Assembly: GCA_958295785.1 (NCBI GenBank)
Contig: OY282377.1
Span: 124,001-188,000, forward strand
DNA from: an uncultured Latescibacterota bacterium
GTDB lineage: Bacteria > Latescibacterota > UBA2968
Length of the DNA: 64,000 nt
Reading direction: 5' to 3'
Shown here: positions 55,252 to 64,000 of the stretch, in pieces
Layout of the letters: every line of letters begins with the position of its first letter
How positions within the stretch are numbered: the first letter of the stretch is position 1
Program-made: the position numbers and the translations under genes
The notes under the pieces: model-generated
What the model was told of the DNA's origin: nothing
Databases searched by the model: none
Seen by the model: only the letters and a program-made list of their open reading frames with translations

Positions 55252-56241
55252 CTACAGATAGGGGCCAACAGATTCGAGAGGACGTCGACAACGTGCCTCA
55301 ACGCCGTTGCCGCCATAGGCCACTTCGATATCCACAGCACCAAGATTTGTTAGGATGCGTTTGATCTGGTTCTTTGATCGAAAATGTTTATACCAATCCG
55401 TCAGACTATCATGAGTATCCAGTAAGGCCCACTCGTACTGTAATCTGTCGTTCAATTCAGGATAAGCATGATAATAAGTCACAATCGGAGAAACCCTGGA
55501 CAGAATAATTTGAAAGAGCCAAACATGTGAAACAGCGCGATGCAAAGGCAAGAAAATATCAACCAACCGCCGAGTGTATGTAAGTCGCTTCTCCGAAGGC
55601 ATACGTTTGAGTAAGGGGCGAAGCAACCAACCAATCTTCGTCAAATTCCTAATGCTGAAATTATAGTGATCCAGCACCAACGCGCCGCCTGGCTTTACCG
55701 AATCATACAACTTGGCTATAGTTTCCTCTGGGCACGGTGTGTGTTGAATGACACCAAGGCAGAATACAAGGTCAAACTGACGTGAAGCGAAGGGCAGACA
55801 GTTAATGTCAGCCTGAAAGATGCGGTGCGAGTCATCTTGGGGACAGTTATCCTGATTAGCGTCAACCGCCGAGGTGTAATCTACCGAAAAGACGTGCGTC
55901 AACGGGGTGTTAAGCAGCACTTCCGTGAAACGACCTGCGCCACAGCCGGCTTCAAGAACATCGCATGGCTGAGGCGATGAAAGTTGTCGCCACAATTCCT
56001 CGCCCAAGCAACGGCGTGCGCGTTCGTAGGAGATACGCAATCCCGTATATGAATCGAGTTGGGTCTTGCGCCACACCTGCCACTGCACGCCAAAAGCCGC
56101 CGCATAGTTGTCTGTTCCCTTCACAAATCGCGGAATTGAATTCACAATCTCCCACACATGACCATTCTTGCATTGAAGTTCCTCCCCCGCGCGTACGAGC
56201 TTCAATCCGTCATTAGGGCATTGCAGGATAATACATGACAT
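55252..56241 (-). CDS. SAM-dependent methyltransferase with N-terminal zinc-ribbon-like segment
   Basis: 329 residues. The N-terminus CPNDGLKL...LQCKNGHVWEI resembles the Trm112-like zinc-binding lead found before methyltransferase domains. Class I motifs are VLEAGCGAGRFTEVLL, FSVDYTSAVDA, INCLPFASRQFDLVFCLGVI and LYDSVKPGGALVLDHY. ATG 56241 with GAGGTGG upstream is chosen over an earlier one. Likely methylates a sugar or lipid-linked intermediate in the locus. Confidence 0.85.
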   Translation of the reverse strand: MSCIILQCPNDGLKLVRAGEELQCKNGHVWEIVNSIPRFVKGTDNYAAAFGVQWQVWRKTQLDSYTGLRISYERARRCLGEELWRQLSSPQPCDVLEAGCGAGRFTEVLLNTPLTHVFSVDYTSAVDANQDNCPQDDSHRIFQADINCLPFASRQFDLVFCLGVIQHTPCPEETIAKLYDSVKPGGALVLDHYNFSIRNLTKIGWLLRPLLKRMPSEKRLTYTRRLVDIFLPLHRAVSHVWLFQIILSRVSPIVTYYHAYPELNDRLQYEWALLDTHDSLTDWYKHFRSKNQIKRILTNLGAVDIEVAYGGNGVEARCRRPLESVGPYL

Positions 56242-56350
56242 GATAACCACCTCGAGAATTGTTTGGATAGTAGTTCTGAGTGAGCGACGGCACCAGCAAC
56301 GTCAATGCCCTCAATGTCCACTTATTCATTGCCCTTTCCTTTTTATTCTG

Positions 56351-56524
56351 TCATGAATCGCGGCTTCCCACATTTTCATGATCTTTTCCAGGCGGTTCAT
56401 TCCTATCGTCAAAGGTAAGGAGCGTAATCTGCCAGCCTTCCTCCGCCCAATAATTTGCTAGCGTGGATATGACCCGTTCTGCGCCGCCACAGGACAAAAA
56501 AGAAATGACAAGCGTTAACTTCAT
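56351..56524 (-). pseudogene. GT4 glycosyltransferase, N-terminal fragment
   Basis: 57 codons from ATG 56524: [20 protein letters not shown] then [19 protein letters not shown], the clear start of a GT4 enzyme of the SxGGAERV type. It ends at a stop after GSRDS. The rest of the gene is missing; 56242-56350 shows nothing recognisable. The start lies 9 bases after the flippase stop, so it was once part of the operon. Confidence 0.75.
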
Positions 56525-56533
56525 TGTTTTTCG

Positions 56534-57897
56534 TCACCTTAGAAGAGTCAGGTAGCTGATAATTACTAAAAAGCCGCAAGAAAAAATATAAACGCAAGCA
56601 GTTGACAAAGCGATCCCAGCAACACCCAGATATTGGACAAAAATGTAATTTAAGACAATATTCAAAAGGAAATTCAGAAATGCCCCAAACATAAGGATGT
56701 GATTGGCAGTTGCCGAAGATATAAGGCGTACAAATAAAATTCCCCATATATAAAACGGTATCTGCAATCCGTACACCGCTTGGATCTGCCCAACGAGTTG
56801 GGTATCCGTTTCTGTAAATTTCCCACGTTCAAATATCAGGCGAACCAATGGTTCAGAGAAAAAAAAAGCAGAAGTGTGATTGGGATAGTCACCAACAGAA
56901 TCAATAGACTATACTTTTTGAGAATATGTCGTACCGTAGTCCAATCTCCATCGCCTACCAATTTTGACAAAAACGGTAATACTGCCGTTCCCAGCGTGCC
57001 TGCCCCAATACCCGTAATAGCAGCAGCAATTTTGTTCCCGTAATTCAGTGCTGCCACACTGCCTGGAGCGAGTGTGGCAGCCATAGCACCATCTACCAAT
57101 GTTATACCCCCCATGAACGCAGCACCGGTTAACATGGGAAAATATTGACCAATCACTTGACGAAGAGCGGGGCTTTTACGGCGCCAGTGAGGGATCAATG
57201 CAGTCTTGGATCGATTCAATCCCCAACCCACTAGAAGCAGTTCCAACAAAACCCCACCCATAGTGCCAATCACAAGCGCGTAGATGCCAAGAGCAGAACC
57301 CAATGCAAGCAGTGCGATAATGGACGATACAGGTACTGTAATAGGGGCTAAGGCAGCCATTCCGAAATATTCGCCAGCATTAAGTATCGCTGACCAAATG
57401 GTTGCTACACCTCTGATGATAATGGCTGGTAGTAGAAAATAAAAAAGCCTTTGGGTCAGTGCCAGTTTTTCCACATCAAAACCAAGCCCCAAGAACGGCA
57501 AAAAATAAGGAGCCAAAAGAGCAATCACCGCGGCGACTATAATCAATAATGCCACGGCCACGACCATGATCTGAGAGAAAAGGTCTTGAGCTGCTTGCTG
57601 TCCTTGTTGCTCTCTCACTTGGACATAAGTCGGAATCAAGGCGGGAGTGAACGATCCAACGACAACGGATATTAGGAATGAAATAGGCAAAAAAGCAATG
57701 AGAAAAGCGTCTAGGGCATCTCCCACGCCGAATGATGCGGCAACGACCAACTCTTTGCCCGTAGATGCGATGGACACACCAAAGGTTAGTAAACCTACCG
57801 TCAGCACCGCACCTAAAATTTTGCCATCGATGGATGGTTCCACCCAATGGGACCATCGACGGTACAATGCGTTGATTAAAAACCATTTCATAAACAT
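56534..57897 (-). pseudogene. MurJ/MviN-type lipid-linked glycan flippase, frame broken at T9
   Basis: About 455 residues if one frame. The first frame holds about ten membrane segments from GKILGAVLTVGLLTFGVSIA through TAVLPFLSKLVGDGDW to LLILLVTIPITLLLFF. It then meets a run of nine Ts (plus-strand A9, 56859-56867) and ends early (SLNHWFA). In the next frame the protein continues SEPLVRLIFERGKFTETD with four more membrane segments. Ten Ts would join the two halves. The family flips lipid-linked precursors. The gene may switch by slippage, or the break may be an assembly indel. Confidence 0.75.
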
Positions 57898-57923
57898 TTG
57901 GGCAAAGACGCTACCCACTCCAT

Positions 57924-59234
57924 CTACTCATCAATAAGGCATCGGGTAAAAAGAAATTTTCCCTGCGGAGTCTTTTCAATCTGATCCACGTACAGCCATT
58001 CCACAGCGCAATCCTTCCCCATAACGGTGCGTATGTTAACATTGATGTCTGCTACATCGCGTTCGTCAACTTTAGAATCTGGCACAACAGAAATCCTGAC
58101 ATGATCGTAGTCAATCTGAGCAATCTGAAATTGTTTGACCCAATCTCGAAAATAAAACAGGTGGGTGAAAAACTCTCCGTGTACTAGATTGCCATCTTTC
58201 AAACGGAAGTGGTCCGTAACGCGCCCCGTCAGTCTTTCAATAATCGGCAGTGATGATCCGCAGACGCAACGGTCAAAGCTCATCGCCCCCGTATCTCCGA
58301 TATCGTAACGGATCATAGGCATGGCGTAGTTATGTAAGTTCGTGATAATAATTCTCCCGTCTTCGCCATCATTTACCGGACGGTCCGCGTCGCTCAAAAT
58401 TTCAATTGCGTTGTTCATGATGAACACGTGCCTGCGACCTGCCGAACACTCGCCCGCGATTGCGCCGACCTCCCTGGAGCCATAGTAGTCGTACACCTTT
58501 GCATTGAATTGTTCTTCGATTTCCTTTCGCATAAAGTCGCGCAACATCTCAGCCGCGGAATATACGAACTTTGGTTTGTACAGGCAGATATTGTATTTCC
58601 GAGCTACACGCGCTATCTGATACAGCGAACCAGCGTATCCAGCCACATAGTACGGGCGGTAAGACCGGATCCGTTCAATATATTCCAACCAATACTGATC
58701 GCTTGTCTCAAATGTGTTGAGAAAAAGTTGATTCTGGAGATACAGCCCAACTTTGGTGCGCCACGAGTTTATTTTTGACAGGTCGCGCTCCGAACCCCAG
58801 AGCCAAACGCTCTTTACAGCATTTTTCCCAACGCCCAGAAATTCGCGAAAGTAGTATTCTTGCGTTGCCTCTGACCAACTATTATAGTTCGTATCTTGGA
58901 TCATGGTCACTGGTTTGCCGGTTGAACCGCCAGAGCTATTTTTGTACGTAGTAGCCGCTATTTGTTTGGTGCTTTGTAGTTCTTTGAACTGCCGCCGAAT
59001 GATATCCTTTGTCAAAATCGGCAAGTTATTGAGTTCATGGTTTTTGCAAAGATACAGGGCGTAGTATTTATTATGGGCACTGACAAATGACAGAAGTTGA
59101 CGGAGGTGTTCGCGAGATAGGACCAATGGATCTGTATTTGCCAGCTTGCATATAGCATTGCGATAGTTTTGGTAATATCGTCGCTTCAAAAAAAGATAGA
59201 CCTGAAACTTTAGCGTGTGATCATAACGCCGCAT
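57924..59234 (-). CDS. CapK/PaaK-like AMP-forming ligase
   Basis: 436 residues from ATG 59234 (GGAGG nine bases upstream). The adenylate-forming signature is YKNSSGGSTGKPVTM. Later parts include KPKFVYSAAEML, VYDYYGSREVGAIAGEC, IRYDIGDTG and ERLTGRVTDHF. This is the phenylacetate-CoA ligase fold, of which the CapK branch is found in capsule loci, where an acyl group may be activated for transfer to the glycan. No dedicated acyl carrier is visible nearby. Start overlaps the stop of the DUF362 gene by 14 bases. Confidence 0.85.
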   Translation of the reverse strand: MRRYDHTLKFQVYLFLKRRYYQNYRNAICKLANTDPLVLSREHLRQLLSFVSAHNKYYALYLCKNHELNNLPILTKDIIRRQFKELQSTKQIAATTYKNSSGGSTGKPVTMIQDTNYNSWSEATQEYYFREFLGVGKNAVKSVWLWGSERDLSKINSWRTKVGLYLQNQLFLNTFETSDQYWLEYIERIRSYRPYYVAGYAGSLYQIARVARKYNICLYKPKFVYSAAEMLRDFMRKEIEEQFNAKVYDYYGSREVGAIAGECSAGRRHVFIMNNAIEILSDADRPVNDGEDGRIIITNLHNYAMPMIRYDIGDTGAMSFDRCVCGSSLPIIERLTGRVTDHFRLKDGNLVHGEFFTHLFYFRDWVKQFQIAQIDYDHVRISVVPDSKVDERDVADINVNIRTVMGKDCAVEWLYVDQIEKTPQGKFLFTRCLIDE

Positions 59235-60702
59235 CGTACCACTCCTCCGGAATCGCAAATTCAAGACTCGACAATTGCCCTAAAGACTTCCGCTCTCCAT
59301 CCTCTATGATTTTCATTTTCCGCAGTGGGGGTAGATGTATTGACAGCCGACTTTTCGCATGTGTGAACCCGTAGCGGAGAAGTCGTACTTTCATTGGGTC
59401 AAATCCGATGATTTTTGCCCCACACGCATCGACCAACAAAGGATTCCAGCCTCCCAAAACAACGCCCGATGCCTTTGGAGTTGGCCGCAGTGGACCATAT
59501 CCTTCACCGGCAATAACACCGTCAACGATATGGAGTACGTTTCTAACAGAAGTTGGTGACAGACTATGCGTGTTTAAGTCATAAAAGTAAAGCGCGTGGT
59601 TTAAGTCGAGAGTAGTCCTTGGAATTGTGTCATTTCCCGACCAGCCGCCATCGAACAGACGGTCTTTATCCAGCAACTTGGTGGGTTGGTGGAGAACTCG
59701 AATGAGCAGTGCCTCCAATATGTTGCGGACTTTTCCGCGATCATTGATATTCGCCCAATAGTCGTCGTTCACTCGATTGATCAATGGTTTGATAAGGCTT
59801 CTGTATTGATATTGGTCTCCTCCAGTGGCAGGGCAACCATTGGTATGGTGGGGCAAATATTCCTTGTGTCCATTGATGCCTACAAGATTTTTCAGTGCGC
59901 CTGTAATCCCCGCCTTGATGTGGCACTTTAATTTTGGCAAGTTGAGGATGAAGTCCGCCGACAGAACAGAGTTGGCAATGAGATACTCATGTTTTTCTCG
60001 GTTGTGGTGCTCGTGCATCAGCCGATGATCATACATGGTAACGCGAAATCGCTCGAACTTGTCCTGTATCTCCGTGAGTAGGCTCTCCTGCCCGAGATTG
60101 ATTAGCGTATAACCGCACGGGTCGCCACTTTCTACAGACTGACTCTCGAGGCCCGTTATCTGATTGCTCCCATTGCACAAGATGGTCTTTCTCAAATCGA
60201 GAATGGCAAACGTCACCCTTGAAAAACGTTTTCGGTAATGCTCAATCAGTTCCCCGACCAAACTCCGTCGCACGAGTTCGTTAAAGTCACAACCTTGCAG
60301 AGGAGCGTCCGCAATTTCGATTATTCCCTCTTGATCGAGTGCCAGTATCAAATAATCGATCACTACGCGAATCAACGACGTGTGAGTGATCAGAGACTCA
60401 ATTGACCCATCTAATTGGTTTTCATGGAGCACCCAGTTTGGCTTGATCAAGGCTCTCTGACCGCTCGTGATGAAACTCCGCAGAGGATTCCACGTCGGCT
60501 TGCCAAAGTTATGCCGATCAAGTTGCAGATCCACAAGGATATTTCGCACGGCTTCATATACTTGGTTCGTCCGATCAATTTGCACGTCAAATGCCGAGAA
60601 CTCCGGATAGTGGCGTGGCGGATGATATGGAAATTGGGGATAACGCGGGACACCGACCCGGCGAATTGTAATTTTCGTATCGACAGCGATTTTGCCAGAC
60701 AT
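59221..60702 (-). CDS. DUF362-domain protein
   Basis: 493 residues from ATG 60702, which has AGGAGG nine bases upstream. The DUF362 core is visible: QRALIKPNWVL near the start, then LPKLKCHIKAGITGALKNLVG and the C-terminal GVVLGGWNPLLVDACGAKIIGFDP. DUF362 proteins are often tied to iron-sulfur or redox steps, but this one has no ferredoxin-like Cys cluster. Its gene starts 13 bases after the GT4 stop and overlaps the CapK-like ligase gene, so the two are likely partners. Biochemical role is unknown. Confidence 0.8.
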   Translation of the reverse strand: MSGKIAVDTKITIRRVGVPRYPQFPYHPPRHYPEFSAFDVQIDRTNQVYEAVRNILVDLQLDRHNFGKPTWNPLRSFITSGQRALIKPNWVLHENQLDGSIESLITHTSLIRVVIDYLILALDQEGIIEIADAPLQGCDFNELVRRSLVGELIEHYRKRFSRVTFAILDLRKTILCNGSNQITGLESQSVESGDPCGYTLINLGQESLLTEIQDKFERFRVTMYDHRLMHEHHNREKHEYLIANSVLSADFILNLPKLKCHIKAGITGALKNLVGINGHKEYLPHHTNGCPATGGDQYQYRSLIKPLINRVNDDYWANINDRGKVRNILEALLIRVLHQPTKLLDKDRLFDGGWSGNDTIPRTTLDLNHALYFYDLNTHSLSPTSVRNVLHIVDGVIAGEGYGPLRPTPKASGVVLGGWNPLLVDACGAKIIGFDPMKVRLLRYGFTHAKSRLSIHLPPLRKMKIIEDGERKSLGQLSSLEFAIPEEWYDAAL

Positions 60703-60715
60703 CCGCTTCGCCCTC

Positions 60716-61780
60716 CTATGCCAGCCAACGCGCAGCGATTTCTTTGACATCAAACATTTTTACTCGCTCCAGACCTTTGACTACGAGGTTTCGCCGCAAG
60801 GCTTCGTCGTCGAGCACTCGGGCAATGGCCTTCGTTAGCCCTTCGACATCCCCTTCCGGTACCAGCAGACCGTTCTCACTGTCTTGGATGATTTCCGAAG
60901 GGCCGTACTTGCAATCGAAGCTGACGACCGGACAGCCGTTGGCCAGGGCTTCCATCAGCACATTTGGCCATCCCTCATAACGTGAACTCAGCACAAAACA
61001 CGCCGCATGCCGATACCAGACTTCGACATCTTTGACAAATCCCGGGAAATGTACGTATTTTTCTACTCCGAGTTCTCGTGCCAAGTTGACGAGTGTCAAT
61101 TGCTCTTCGCCCTCGCCGAGAATGACCAAATGAAAATCTGACCGGCCCAGTCCACGAAAGGCCCTCAACAACCGGTCAAAACCTTTCTGCCTAGAAAGCC
61201 GTCCGACTCCCAATATGAAACGGTTCGACAGCGGCGATGCCGACTTTTGTTCGACAACTTCCCTGTCCATCCAGACGATCGGATTGGGGATAAAGGATAT
61301 CCTTTTAGCCTGGGCGCACACCGATTCCAGTCCCCGCATTACGCCCTCGGAGCACGCGATGACGCCAGACGGAAAACGGTACAACCGTGGAATCAAGACC
61401 CGGGACAGGAAGGGAAAAATCGCAGGGTTGACGCGTACACTCACGTAGAGTCGATTCAGGTAACCTGCTAGGATCGCGGCGACGATGGTGGGAAAATTCG
61501 CGTTCTCCATGAAAGAGATAACCCGATCCGGGGATTCTTTCTGCAACAGGCCTCTCAGCCTCATCGCACGCACGCCGACGTTGTAGATTTTCCTCAGAGG
61601 GTGGTCCGATGCAGGTACCCGTAAATCCACGATTTGTCCTCCGCAATCGTAAACCCGGCCTGATGCGTCGAACAGCACAAGCGTCACCTGGTGAGATTTG
61701 GACCACTCTTTGGTCAGCACGGAAACAACCCGTTGGGCACCGCCACCCCAAAGCGTGGGAATGATTACCAAGATTTTCAT
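60716..61780 (-). CDS. GT4-family glycosyltransferase
   Basis: 354 residues from ATG 61780 (AGGAG eight bases upstream). MKILVIIPTLWGGGAQRVVS is the acceptor-half start. The donor half has FILGVGRLSRQKGFDRLLRA, VILGEGEEQ and EGWPNVLMEALANGCPVVSFD. It was the gene next to the methyltransferase at 63033 before the IS1595 element came between them. Confidence 0.9.
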   Translation of the reverse strand: MKILVIIPTLWGGGAQRVVSVLTKEWSKSHQVTLVLFDASGRVYDCGGQIVDLRVPASDHPLRKIYNVGVRAMRLRGLLQKESPDRVISFMENANFPTIVAAILAGYLNRLYVSVRVNPAIFPFLSRVLIPRLYRFPSGVIACSEGVMRGLESVCAQAKRISFIPNPIVWMDREVVEQKSASPLSNRFILGVGRLSRQKGFDRLLRAFRGLGRSDFHLVILGEGEEQLTLVNLARELGVEKYVHFPGFVKDVEVWYRHAACFVLSSRYEGWPNVLMEALANGCPVVSFDCKYGPSEIIQDSENGLLVPEGDVEGLTKAIARVLDDEALRRNLVVKGLERVKMFDVKEIAARWLA

Positions 61781-61818
61781 ACAGGCTCCTGTCAGTACCC
61801 TCTCACTGCTCAAAATTT

Positions 61819-63058
61819 GGGAATTATATACTTGACAACCTAAATTTTCTTGTTAAAGTAATCACGGGTTTTTGGTGTTGAATGCAAGCGACCTCTGATT
61901 TTCGGCATGCCTGCCCCTAACATCTGGCGTTTTAAAACGTTTTCCTTCGAGTCTTTCAGGAACGGATAACATTTGCATGCGTGGATAAGATGTCCCGTTG
62001 ACTTCCATATCGCCCGCTTGTGCCATAAAGGTTGTTCATGCAACCCCCTCACTGGCTATAAGTTGCTTGTAAGTCAACCGTGCGCCCATCGCCCTATTCA
62101 ACATCTCATCAACACGACTTAAGGTATCAACTTTTTTTCGATTGATGCGAAACACGCAAGCATTCAGGTACTTTTGCATGTGTTTGTCTGACCCGTGGTG
62201 ATGAATACCCATATAGACACGCTTAACCAATGCCCACAAACTCTCAATGGCGTTCGTATGGACACCATCACGTTCATATTCGTCGGCAGAATGATTGATT
62301 TGTTCCACTTCGTAATCATCCCTCAATGCGCCGTATGCGCGGTTCTCGTCTGCATGAATAGTTGCGCCCGTCAAGACCTGGTTCAACATCTGATCGCGTA
62401 ATGTTGCCCCTTTTGCGTCCTGTACATGAACCGCCATTGCCTCACCATCTTCCCCTTTTTCCCGCATTCCGAAAGCAACCGATTGACCTACTGTTCCGCG
62501 ACCCGCATTCAACTTTTTGGATTTATGTTTGTTCTTTTCTTTGCCACCGATGTAGGTTTCATCAATTTCAACGATACCAGACAGAAAATCATCATCATCA
62601 TCGTCTTTGTTGCCAAAAGCGTTTCGTATTCTTTGAAGCATAAACCAAGCGGTCTTTTGCGTTGTACCGATCATTTTTGCCAACTGAACGCTTGAAATAC
62701 CTTTTGAGGGGTTCGTTTCAATCCATATTGCGGCGAACCATTTAGGCAACATCTTGATTTTTGACGCGCCAAACATCGTTCCGTAAATAATATGAAAATT
62801 ACGCCCACAATCCGAGCACCTATACGCCAAATCAGAACGACGATAGATTTTTCCCATACTACCACAATGCGGACAAGACTCGCCATCCTTAAAGCGGATC
62901 TTTTCAAGGTGCAAAATACACGCTTCAGGCGTGGCAAACTTCTGTGTGAACGCGACGAAACTAAGCTGCTTTGCCATCATAACCCCCTTGTTAATTCGTA
63001 ACTTGTAACTTGTATAAATATAACAAGAAAGGTTAGGGTTGGCAAGTATGTAATTCCC
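61819..63058 (-). mobile_element. IS1595-type insertion sequence, 1240 bp
   Basis: Imperfect inverted repeats of about 37 bases: left GGGAATTATATACTTGACAA, right (complement) GGGAATTACATACTTGCCAA, and on to TTTTCTTGTTA / CTTTCTTGTTA. A perfect 8-base direct repeat, CAAAATTT, flanks the element at 61811-61818 and 63059-63066. The transposase is intact, so this may be an active copy. It inserted into the last codons of the methyltransferase gene. Confidence 0.95.
62036..62977 (-). CDS. IS1595-family transposase (ISXO2-like DDE)
   Basis: 313 residues, complete. Zinc-ribbon N-terminus C-x2-C (CPHCGSMGK) and C-x2-C (YRCSDCGRNFH), then the DDE core with EIDETYIGG, HADENRAYG and the Asn-Glu region GVHTNAIESLWALVKRVYMG. 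This is the ISXO2-like transposase domain. ATG 62977 (MAKQLSF) follows GGGGGTT; an ATG one codon earlier is equally possible. Cuts and moves the surrounding element. Confidence 0.95.
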   Translation of the reverse strand: MAKQLSFVAFTQKFATPEACILHLEKIRFKDGESCPHCGSMGKIYRRSDLAYRCSDCGRNFHIIYGTMFGASKIKMLPKWFAAIWIETNPSKGISSVQLAKMIGTTQKTAWFMLQRIRNAFGNKDDDDDDFLSGIVEIDETYIGGKEKNKHKSKKLNAGRGTVGQSVAFGMREKGEDGEAMAVHVQDAKGATLRDQMLNQVLTGATIHADENRAYGALRDDYEVEQINHSADEYERDGVHTNAIESLWALVKRVYMGIHHHGSDKHMQKYLNACVFRINRKKVDTLSRVDEMLNRAMGARLTYKQLIASEGVA

Positions 63059-63884
63059 CAAAATTTGATCCGCCGTGTTTCGTCCCTACGTACAGAAGGT
63101 ACGGCGAAGTGAAACGATTGGGAAGATCGCGATGCCGAAGAATATTAGTCAGCAGAATGTCGAACACAATCTGTAGTTTGGCCGATACGAAATTTCGGGC
63201 GAGTGGTCGGAACATGAGCGGCAGATTGCACACCCCGAGGTAGTTGCAGCAATGAGTGTCAAGGGGGTAGTTTGAAAAGAGCATGTGAAATTTAGATCGG
63301 CGCATGATACTCAGATTATGCAAGGCAAGTATATCCCGACCTATGATCGACAAGATGGGATGATAGAGGAGGGCACGAAGGTTGGGGATCAAGATGACGA
63401 GTTGTCCCCCCGGTTTGAGCAACTCGAGGTGATAGCCCACGATCTCTATCGGATTCTTGAAGTGTTCAATAAATCCTGCTGAATAGACGACATCGAAGTG
63501 CTCTCCGTATCGATATCGAAATTCCCGATCTGTAAAATCGCCATATATGACTCCGTTTGAATCGACATGCTGTCTCTCAAAATTATCAACGGCCATCCGA
63601 TAACCGAACTCGCTGTATTCGACCCCAAATGGCTCTAAACCAAAATGCGCACAGAGTGCGAGCAACTCATGACTATCTGCACATCCGATTTCGATGATTT
63701 TGCCTCGTCTTGGCAGGTATTGTTCAAGCACATGGGTATAGGTGCTTTTCCAGTGGTAATCAAAGCCGCGGGTCAGCCAATGCCGGACAGATTTGCGCCA
63801 CGAGTTGCGCCTTGGCTGATGTGACTGAAGTTGATGCACGTGCGACCAGTAGTCGCGGGATGTCAGCGGATCGGGTTCGGTCAT
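63033..63884 (-). CDS. SAM-dependent methyltransferase, C-terminus rewritten by IS1595
   Basis: 283 residues. Class I motifs: KIIEIGCADSHELLALCAHF, FGVEYSEFGYRM, FDVVYSAGFIEHFKNP and LELLKPGGQLVILIPNL. The gene runs into the right end of the IS1595 element: the last seven residues (ELHTCQP) are element-encoded. With the element removed the frame would read GGSNFEQ then stop, only a few codons different, so the enzyme is probably still active. Likely acts on the glycan or its carrier. Confidence 0.85.
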   Translation of the reverse strand: MTEPDPLTSRDYWSHVHQLQSHQPRRNSWRKSVRHWLTRGFDYHWKSTYTHVLEQYLPRRGKIIEIGCADSHELLALCAHFGLEPFGVEYSEFGYRMAVDNFERQHVDSNGVIYGDFTDREFRYRYGEHFDVVYSAGFIEHFKNPIEIVGYHLELLKPGGQLVILIPNLRALLYHPILSIIGRDILALHNLSIMRRSKFHMLFSNYPLDTHCCNYLGVCNLPLMFRPLARNFVSAKLQIVFDILLTNILRHRDLPNRFTSPYLLYVGTKHGGSNFGELHTCQP

Positions 63885-63924
63885 GGGAAAAGGGACTCCG
63901 ACAGTGGTTAGGATAGGGTCTATT

Positions 63925-64000
63925 CTATGGAGATTCAGGATAGTTTGGTGACAGCGGGGAAGTGGGGCCGAAAATTTTGATGTGGTTCAGGGCGACATGG
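63925..64000 (-). CDS. Possible C-terminal end of an upstream gene (partial)
   Basis: An open stretch runs in from the window edge and ends at TAG 63925-63927, reading HVALNHIKIFGPTSPLSPNY before the stop. It could be the end of the gene preceding the methyltransferase, but 24 codons give no family match. Confidence 0.25.
   Translation of the reverse strand, partial: HVALNHIKIFGPTSPLSPNYPESP

Noticed and set aside
61840-62052. 70-codon open frame downstream of the IS1595 transposase
   Set aside because: Lies wholly inside the element between transposase stop and left end; no ribosome site or recognisable features.

Overview
The window reads as a chromosome segment of an uncultured Gram-negative bacterium. 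Two flanks of small-molecule enzymes (zinc-type dehydrogenases, Gfo/Idh/MocA oxidoreductases, an M20 amidohydrolase, a beta-lactamase-fold hydrolase, a metallo-beta-lactamase-fold protein), many short GTAGGGGC-type intergenic repeats, and a very large polysaccharide locus together resemble lineages such as Latescibacterota or Poribacteria. That placement is inference from gene mix and repeat style. There is no rRNA or other marker gene here.

Layout. (1) 0-2.4 kb: a dehydrogenase and an M20-family amidohydrolase whose conserved metal-binding Cys codon is TGA, followed by a SECIS-like hairpin. It is best read as a selenoprotein. (2) 2.5-7.7 kb: a defence islet, made of a restriction-methylation enzyme of the type ISP kind, broken by an insertion sequence and by a repeat insertion, and a TIR-domain gene bracketed by two copies of the enzyme's 3' end. 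(3) 7.7-10.2 kb: a serine hydrolase and an IS630-type element. (4) 10.2-29.6 kb: a GC-rich, tightly overlapping minus-strand operon that starts with a Gfo/Idh/MocA oxidoreductase. It encodes a GT2 enzyme with an 11-base C tract, a flippase, a GT4 enzyme, five large GT-C membrane glycosyltransferases, two radical SAM/SPASM enzymes and an O-antigen ligase/polymerase. Three of the GT-C enzymes and the ligase carry the same Ig-like periplasmic module. The region also bears scars of repeated duplication. (5) 29.9-34.9 kb: plus-strand MBL-fold, oxidoreductase and UDP-sugar dehydratase genes, plus one minus-strand alcohol dehydrogenase. (6) 35-63.9 kb: a second minus-strand surface-polysaccharide region with an initiating sugar-phosphate transferase, Wzz-like protein, GT4 enzymes, heparinase-like protein, beta-propeller protein, NodU-type carbamoyltransferase, AP-superfamily enzyme, fused MDR-Gfo dehydrogenase, asparagine synthase, methyltransferases, a MurJ-like flippase, a CapK/PaaK-like ligase and a DUF362 protein. 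It is peppered with insertion sequences and gene fragments.

Taken together, regions 4-6 could build, modify, flip, polymerise and ligate one or more complex, carbamoylated or amidated surface glycans. Several genes are off-frame at homopolymers or other sites. Phase variation, real decay and assembly indels cannot be told apart from the sequence alone.
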